NCBI GenBank assembly: GCA_020832735.1
Contig: JAFIEB010000005.1
Coordinates: forward strand, 1 to 40,367
Origin: Oceanicaulis sp.
GTDB taxonomy: Bacteria; Pseudomonadota; Alphaproteobacteria; Caulobacterales; Maricaulaceae
Reading direction: 5' to 3'
DNA: 40,367 bases
Below are positions 34,501 to 40,367 of this stretch, piece by piece. Under the pieces are notes generated by a model that had not been told where the DNA came from, ran no database searches, and worked only from the letters and a program-made list of their open reading frames with translations. The position numbers and the translations under genes are program-made. Position 1 is the first letter of the stretch. Each line of letters opens with the position of its first letter.

Positions 34501-34841
34501 TGTGATTTCAACCACGGACGGTATTTGCGGCGGTTTTTTTCATCACCTGCGGCAAGGGGCGGAAGATTTGCTTGAAGGCGTTTTTTGACCTCGCCCCAGC
34601 GTCCCAACGCATTACTGTCGGTATCCGCGCCAATGAACTTGCATTCTGCAATGTGTTGGAGCGCCGGGCCGTGACTGGCAAGATCGACAGACCCGTCTGG
34701 GCCCCGCGCCAGCCCCCTGACCAAGGCAGTCTCCGGTGATTGCAGCCGCAAGAATTCATCGACAAAACGTTCGAACGCAGCTCCATCGTCCTCTCGGTCG
34801 AGAACACGGTCATCAAAACGTTTGCATAAGAAGTCAGCCAT
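31512..34841 (-). CDS. Putative defence protein: PD-(D/E)XK nuclease-like N-terminus, STAND NTPase, 34-residue repeats
   Basis: A 1109-residue protein. N-terminal part: GPDGSVDL (48-54) followed by IAECKF with Glu66-x-Lys68, the D...E-x-K pattern of PD-(D/E)XK nucleases; a YTFVTSAKC strand follows. Central part: Walker A GPGGMGKT (255-262), Walker B LLLFIDYAEA (Asp309) and LASTR (339-342), as in STAND/NB-ARC-like NTPases, then a winged-helix-like region to about 515. C-terminal part: helical, with five 34-residue repeats (723-892) and a partial sixth. Nuclease, NTPase and repeat sensor in this order resembles Avs-type antiphage proteins, where repeats recognise a phage protein and oligomerisation activates the nuclease. 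That role is inference. The gene is visibly AT-richer than its neighbours. The ATG has only a weak GAGTGG site. Confidence 0.8.
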   Translation of the reverse strand: MADFLCKRFDDRVLDREDDGAAFERFVDEFLRLQSPETALVRGLARGPDGSVDLASHGPALQHIAECKFIGADTDSNALGRWGEVKKRLQANLPPLAAGDEKNRRKYRPWLKSQGSVKKYTFVTSAKCASVDERSQLYQAIRNCFHNLSDQHSDLRHLRDVEVDLRYWDDLVGQSANFAPLFYRWFGGFPQGYGEIDLSFGSPTGFKRFLESTNLPYFSRDVYRRENGLEGPSQIDAALLHLTRGNEARAHVISGPGGMGKTRLAIELCEKAREEGWWPVRLDRRASVSHLDTLCRAHSKAAKLLLFIDYAEAFEGLGDLSEALNRLGADGGPRISILASTRSSSIQRVKDSLPDVSLEETRIDRGSGLDGYDAWLVRSILSHLEVPEPEAITRSCAGLPVMAAFAGFLYRQDHAQFEAQFGNLVAVKDFSGWAGSRLKIIEDRFPGQPVQRLLAELAVRLPMTLAEAEAFRAGSDLHRDLFEVLRADHWVEPEPEGFSAAHDVLADAMLARHLSAMPGGEQDRLQDLLGASLEDGRFDRCLAALDRLSEHSVFNTLSGKRAVEALTRRDEEKALAALPVLATSRLLPPSELIALLADAPQIRDRLANAPGAHLALARAAEWSVTAGRDQVDRATLERALNEPLGAAVKWARRSNIVLRCAHAFDPDRFHDDVLSRLASEPDAVDSHYLIVSLLKWGTPPHEVLPYLEPWLACNDSESKGSFVYRSWLDAEGDVDAVREPVLAWIAEHATAPEAQFVYKGWLDAEGGVDAVYEPVLAWIAEHATTPEARFVYTSWLNAKGGVDAVRDSLLNWLAEHGARLEASHVYTSWLGAKGGVDAVRDNLLNWLAEHGARLEARFVYKGWLDAEGDVDAVLEHLLDWIVEHGATPEASHVYASWLDAGGPFGLVQKSCEFWLRENWRHKDAGYLTKSLSQRQDLSFEIMNFIIAWSGHHAGNEDAIFRLSRVSRCFVEHPIRKEFTKLVSAATESIFAHLISHPEISSGARDASSILFGNFVKSEYPHDENWPLIVEIFCAGLKHGAIFKHFDGMPNRTWAVMLHEAFERDLLDPVTDYAAISHAHDLMRKAMSQEEYSELFTSGYLPELPDAPDA
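32166..32675 (-). repeat. Five tandem 102-bp repeats within the STAND gene
   Basis: Each unit codes for VYxxWLxAxGxVDAVxxxLLxWxxEH followed by eight variable residues. Units occupy 32574-32675, 32472-32573, 32370-32471, 32268-32369 and 32166-32267; a degenerate unit precedes and a partial one follows. Units 3 and 4 are nearly identical at DNA level, pointing to recent duplication or gene conversion. The length equals a TPR but the consensus is not TPR. Confidence 0.9.
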
Positions 34842-34965
34842 CCACTCGCGGCATCTGCATTTTTCATCTAATTGAAAACGCTAATCGAACACGCAAGTAA
34901 ATCAACCTCAATAACGCAACCGCCGCCTCTTGCATGATGAGCGCGAACGCGCCTTCTGAAACCGC

Positions 34966-36555
34966 TTACGCCGATCCGCGGTCCGCCTGCAGGACCAGCT
35001 TTCTGTAATCGTTGAGATCGCCGTCATAGCGCACGGCCCGGCCGTCCTTGACCAGCCAGAGCTGATCGACGGTCCCTTCGGCGAGATACACGTCGTGGGT
35101 GATCAGCACGACCGCGCCGTCATAATCATTGAGCGCGTAGATCAGCGCCTCCCGGCTGTCGATATCGAGGTGGGAGGTGGGCTCGTCCAGGATCAGGATA
35201 TGGGGCTTGTCGATCGCCATCAGGCCCAGCAGAAGCCGGACCTTTTCGCCCCCGGACAGCTTCTCGATCGCCGTCTCGACCTTCTCGTGGGGAAAGCCCA
35301 TCGCAGCGGCTGCGGCGCGCTGCTTTGCCATCGGCGTGCCTTCGGGCAGGGCGTCGCGGACATGGTCGAGCACCGTCTCGCCCGGCCGCAGCTCGTCCAT
35401 CTGATCCTGCGAGAAATACCCGATGCGCAAGGAACGCGGCGCGGTGCGCTCGCCCGACACCAGCGCCAGTCGCTTGGCGATGGATTTGACCAGAGTGGTC
35501 TTGCCCTGGCCGTTGGCCCCGACGATGGCGATGCGGTCTTCAGGATCCAGGCGCAGATCAATCCCGGACAGGATCACCGCGTCATCACCATAACCCACCG
35601 CCGCATTGCGCAGCTGCAGGAGGGGCGGGGCGAGCTTGTCCGTCGAAGTGGGAAAGGAAAACGGCGTGGTGCGCTCGGCGATGGGGACGGTGATGTCCTG
35701 CATCTTTTCCAGCATCTTGACGCGCGATTGCGCCTGGCGCGCCTTGGAGGCCTTGGCCCGGAAGCGGTCGACGAAGGCTTGCAGATGGGCCTTGTCGGCC
35801 TCCTGCTTGGCGCGCTGGCTTTCCAGAAGGGCGGTCCTGGCCGCGCGCAGTTTCAGCCAGGCGTCATACCCGCCCGGCGTGATGGACAGCTGCCTGTGCT
35901 CCAGCGCCAGGGTGTGGGTGACGCAGCGGTTCAGCATTTCGCGGTCGTGCGACACGATCAGCACGGTGTGAGGATATTTCTTCAGATAGGTTTCAAGCCA
36001 GGCCGCGCCCTCAAGGTCGAGATAGTTGGTCGGCTCGTCCAGCAAGAGCAGGTCCGGCTGGGAGAACAGGACGCCTGCAATGGCCGCGCGCATGCGCCAG
36101 CCGCCGGAAAATTCGCGCGTCGGCCGCGCCAGGTCGGCATCGGTGAACCCCAGGCCGGTGAGCACCTCAGCGGCGCGCGCTTCGGCGGACCAGGCGTCTA
36201 TGTCGGCCAGACGCATGTGGATGTCGCCGATGCGCCCGGGATCGGTGGCGGTCTCGGCTTCCTGCATCAGGGCATGACGCTCGGCGTCGGTGGCCAGGAC
36301 GACCTCCAGGATCGTCTCGTCCGAAGGCTGGACCTCCTGGGCGACCCAGCCCATGCGCGCGCCCCGGTTCAGTCGGATCGCCGAATCCGGCGAGGGATCC
36401 TCGATCTCCTCCCGGATCAGTTTGAGCAGGGTGGACTTGCCCGTGCCGTTGCGGCCGATCACGCCGACCTTCCAGCCGGCGGCGATCTGGGCGGACGCAT
36501 TCTCAAACAGGGAGCGCGCGCCAATACGGTAGTCGAGACGTGTGATCGTAAGCAT
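34966..36555 (-). CDS. ABC-F family ATPase (translation/ribosome-associated)
   Basis: A 529-residue protein with two ABC domains and no membrane segments. First domain: GRNGTGKST (34-42), FSGGWRMR signature, LLLLDEPTNYLD. A charged linker helix region (residues about 240-300, RAKQEADKAHLQAFVDRFRAKASKARQAQSRVK) is the ribosome-contacting P-site tRNA interaction motif. Second domain: GANGQGKTT, LSGGEKVR, LILDEPTSHLD, LITHD. Closest in layout to the YheS/Uup type. The start at 36555 (MLTITRLDYRIG) is chosen; the open frame runs on through tRNA-Ser, which cannot be coding. An alternative ATG at 36573 adds six residues. Its 3' end is partly duplicated at 31240-31311. Confidence 0.93.
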   Translation of the reverse strand: MLTITRLDYRIGARSLFENASAQIAAGWKVGVIGRNGTGKSTLLKLIREEIEDPSPDSAIRLNRGARMGWVAQEVQPSDETILEVVLATDAERHALMQEAETATDPGRIGDIHMRLADIDAWSAEARAAEVLTGLGFTDADLARPTREFSGGWRMRAAIAGVLFSQPDLLLLDEPTNYLDLEGAAWLETYLKKYPHTVLIVSHDREMLNRCVTHTLALEHRQLSITPGGYDAWLKLRAARTALLESQRAKQEADKAHLQAFVDRFRAKASKARQAQSRVKMLEKMQDITVPIAERTTPFSFPTSTDKLAPPLLQLRNAAVGYGDDAVILSGIDLRLDPEDRIAIVGANGQGKTTLVKSIAKRLALVSGERTAPRSLRIGYFSQDQMDELRPGETVLDHVRDALPEGTPMAKQRAAAAAMGFPHEKVETAIEKLSGGEKVRLLLGLMAIDKPHILILDEPTSHLDIDSREALIYALNDYDGAVVLITHDVYLAEGTVDQLWLVKDGRAVRYDGDLNDYRKLVLQADRGSA

Positions 36556-36693
36556 GGGGGGCGGTGTAACCATTGCTGCGCGCGGCGCAATGGCGCCTGG
36601 GAGCCGCACGCGCAGGCGCCGGGCCTGAGGAGAGTGCGCGCGGCGGTCAGCCGGGGCCTCTCCTGCGCGGGAGGACGATGATTTGTGAAAGTG

Positions 36694-36783
<90 letters not shown>

Positions 36784-36858
36784 GAGCGGCGGGCGGGGTT
36801 GTGGCGCACCCTGGCGCGGAAATCAAGCGTCCGGCGCCGCGTGCGGGCGCCGGGCTGA

Positions 36859-36888
36859 TTGACTCTCCAGGCGCCTTGAGCCTATATC
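36859..36888 (+). promoter_or_regulatory. Strong promoter of the rplU-rpmA operon
   Basis: TTGACT (36859-36864), an 18-nt spacer, TATATC (36883-36888). The predicted start near 36895 leaves a leader of about 165 nt before rplU, long enough for autoregulation. Apart from this the 36784-37062 gap shows no gene. Confidence 0.65.
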
Positions 36889-37062
36889 GCGCGCTCGCGT
36901 TCCGGCGGGCGGGCCATACCGGTCCGGCCTGATGGAGCGCGTGTCCTGTTCACAACGCCGGATCGGGTCAGAACCGGCGAAGAAAAAGGGTCCCGGCCCG
37001 CCTGCCCGCGCGTTTGCGCCAGGGTGCAGCGGTCACGGTTCCGGATCAGAAGGAAGATGATG

Positions 37063-37758
37063 ATGTACGCGGTGATCAAGACCGGCGGCAAGCAGTACAG
37101 GGTGGCGCAAGGCGACGTCCTGCGGGTTGAGAAGCTCGACGCCGAGGCGGGCGACGTGGTCACGTTCGACCATGTGCTCATGATCGGCGGCGAGGACGGC
37201 GCCCTGGTGGGCGCGCCCCAGGTGGACGGCGCGGCGGTGACCGCTGAAGTGCTTGACGAGCGCAAAGACAAGAAGATCATCATCTTCAAGAAGCGCCGCC
37301 GCCAGAATTACCGCCGCAAGCGCGGCCACCGCCAGTGGATCACGGTGATCTCCATCGCCGAGATCCTCAAGCCGGGCGCCAAGTCGGCGCTGAGCGGCAA
37401 GGCGAAGGCGGCCAAACCGGCCAAAGCCGAAGCGGTTGACGCCGCCCCGGCCAAAGCCAAAGCGGCTCCGGCCAAAGAGAAGGCGCCGGCCAAGGCCCCC
37501 GCCAAAGCCAAGGCGGCCCCGGCCAAGGACAAGGCTCCGGCCAAGGCCAAGGCTGGCGGGGACGACCTGACGCAGCTGAACGGCGTCGGTCCGGCCTTCG
37601 CCAAGAAGCTGGCCGAAGCGGGCGTCACGACGTTCGCCCAGGTGGCGGCGTGGACCGAGGCGGATCTGGAGCGTCTGGACGGCGAGATCGCCGGGCTGAA
37701 GGCGAAGGCGGAATCGGGCGGCTGGGCCGCCCAGGCGAAAGAGCTGGCCGGCCAGTAA
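37063..37758 (+). CDS. rplU: 50S ribosomal protein L21 with long Ala/Lys tail and helix-hairpin-helix domain
   Basis: A 231-residue protein. Residues 1-102 are a complete L21 ([14 protein letters not shown] to [10 protein letters not shown]) that binds 23S rRNA near L20. Residues 103-166 are a low-complexity Ala/Lys/Pro linker with repeated [13 protein letters not shown] units. Residues 167-231 form a helix-hairpin-helix-like domain ([26 protein letters not shown]) as seen at the ends of some alphaproteobacterial ribosomal and NuoE proteins. Bacterial L21 is normally about 103 residues, so the tail more than doubles it. Three ATGs stand in a row at 37057-37065; AGGAAG (37051-37056) is best spaced for the third, at 37063. 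Followed 30 nt later by rpmA. Confidence 0.95.
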   Translation: MYAVIKTGGKQYRVAQGDVLRVEKLDAEAGDVVTFDHVLMIGGEDGALVGAPQVDGAAVTAEVLDERKDKKIIIFKKRRRQNYRRKRGHRQWITVISIAEILKPGAKSALSGKAKAAKPAKAEAVDAAPAKAKAAPAKEKAPAKAPAKAKAAPAKDKAPAKAKAGGDDLTQLNGVGPAFAKKLAEAGVTTFAQVAAWTEADLERLDGEIAGLKAKAESGGWAAQAKELAGQ

Positions 37759-37788
37759 GGCCCGGCAGGCAATTGAAGGAGAGCAGAC

Positions 37789-38058
37789 ATGGCTCACAAA
37801 AAAGCAGGCGGCTCCTCGCGTAACGGCCGCGATTCCGCAGGCCGGCGCCTGGGCGTCAAGAAATCCGGCGGCCAGCACGTGATCCCCGGCAATATCATCG
37901 TGCGCCAGCGCGGCACCAAATTCTATGCCGGCGACAATGTCGGCATGGGCAAGGACCACACCCTGTTTGCCCTGAGCGAAGGCCGTGTGGAGTTCCGCAC
38001 CAAGGCCAACAACCGCACCTTTGTGTGCGTCGCCCCGCTCGCCGAGGCGGCTGAATAG
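37789..38058 (+). CDS. rpmA: 50S ribosomal protein L27
   Basis: An 89-residue L27 whose N-terminal arm reaches the peptidyl-transferase centre. It starts directly with [16 protein letters not shown], without the cleavable extension found in Firmicutes, and contains [28 protein letters not shown] good GAAGGAGAG site precedes it. Standard rplU-rpmA arrangement, closed by the terminator at 38125-38156. Confidence 0.98.
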   Translation: MAHKKAGGSSRNGRDSAGRRLGVKKSGGQHVIPGNIIVRQRGTKFYAGDNVGMGKDHTLFALSEGRVEFRTKANNRTFVCVAPLAEAAE

Positions 38059-38124
38059 GGCGGCGCGACCGGACGCGGACCGCTCTCCCGAAACGGGGCG
38101 ATCCGGTCCGGCGGGCAGCTGGCC

Positions 38125-38156
38125 AAGGGGAGACGGGTCGCCCGGCTCCCCTTTTT
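38125..38156 (+). terminator. Rho-independent terminator after rpmA
   Basis: AAGGGGAG (38125-38132) pairs with CTCCCCTT (38146-38153), with an inner CGGG/CCCG stem and TCG loop, and a T5 run at 38152-38156. A classic intrinsic terminator 67 nt after the L27 stop. Confidence 0.85.
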
Positions 38157-38199
38157 CGTGCGCTCTCCCCTGCGCTCTGCCTTCTCAAGGAGGCCGCTT

Positions 38200-40367
<2,168 letters not shown>

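Noticed and set aside
35095-36681. Plus-strand open frame of 528 codons
   Set aside because: Antisense of the ABC-F gene; low-complexity composition and overlap with all its Walker motifs.

Overview
The window is a high-GC chromosomal segment of an alphaproteobacterium, most like the Maricaulales/Caulobacterales group. Support for this comes from a very large NAD-specific glutamate dehydrogenase, a GapR (DUF2312) nucleoid protein, a DUF2849 protein inside the sulfite-reduction operon, ribosomal protein L21 with an alanine/lysine-rich tail and a helix-hairpin-helix domain, and an obgE-proB pair. The genus cannot be fixed from the sequence alone. Both ends of the window are C- or G-homopolymer tracts that look like contig-end noise, so the two edge genes are partial and their last bases are unreliable.

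Layout. 1-4627 (-): NAD-glutamate dehydrogenase, 3' end missing. 4815-8487 (+): SDR oxidoreductase, a cluster of hairpins, then a TPR protein, an alpha/beta hydrolase, GapR and a small basic protein. 8494-12021 (-): DUF3108 exported protein and a large exported zinc metalloprotease. 12212-17804 (+): an acyl-CoA operon (CitE-like lyase, MaoC hydratase, acyl-CoA dehydrogenase, two CaiB/BaiF family III proteins) with a DUF433/DUF5615 toxin-antitoxin pair between the two CaiB genes. A promoter with an overlapping 12-bp palindrome sits in front of it. 17820-19354 (-): NDUFA9-like protein and HslV without HslU. 19601-19687 (+): tRNA-Leu(CAG) with a clear promoter. 19753-21357 (-): peptide-binding lipoprotein. 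21543-25726 (+): FadE-type acyl-CoA dehydrogenase and an acetyl-CoA hydrolase/transferase, translationally coupled. 25794-31118 (-): assimilatory sulfite-reduction operon (cysG, DUF2849, cysI, a DUF934-APS reductase fusion) followed by ferredoxin/flavodoxin-NADP reductase.

31119-34965 is the odd part. It holds one visibly AT-richer gene for a 1109-residue protein with an N-terminal PD-(D/E)XK-like nuclease motif, a STAND-type P-loop NTPase and five nearly identical 34-residue C-terminal repeats. That architecture resembles Avs-type antiphage sensors. It lies between an intact ABC-F gene (34966-36555) and a decayed copy of that gene's 3' end (about 31240-31311). This suggests that a foreign segment was inserted next to the ABC-F gene.

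36694-40367: tRNA-Ser(CGA) (-), then a strong promoter for rplU-rpmA, a rho-independent terminator, a GNAT acetyltransferase, obgE and partial proB (all +).

The metabolic themes are amino-acid and acyl-CoA catabolism (glutamate, fatty acids, possibly itaconate/mesaconate or leucine-type C5/C6 branched acids), sulfur assimilation and translation. The best candidate for a poorly described system is the repeat-bearing nuclease-NTPase gene and its insertion context.
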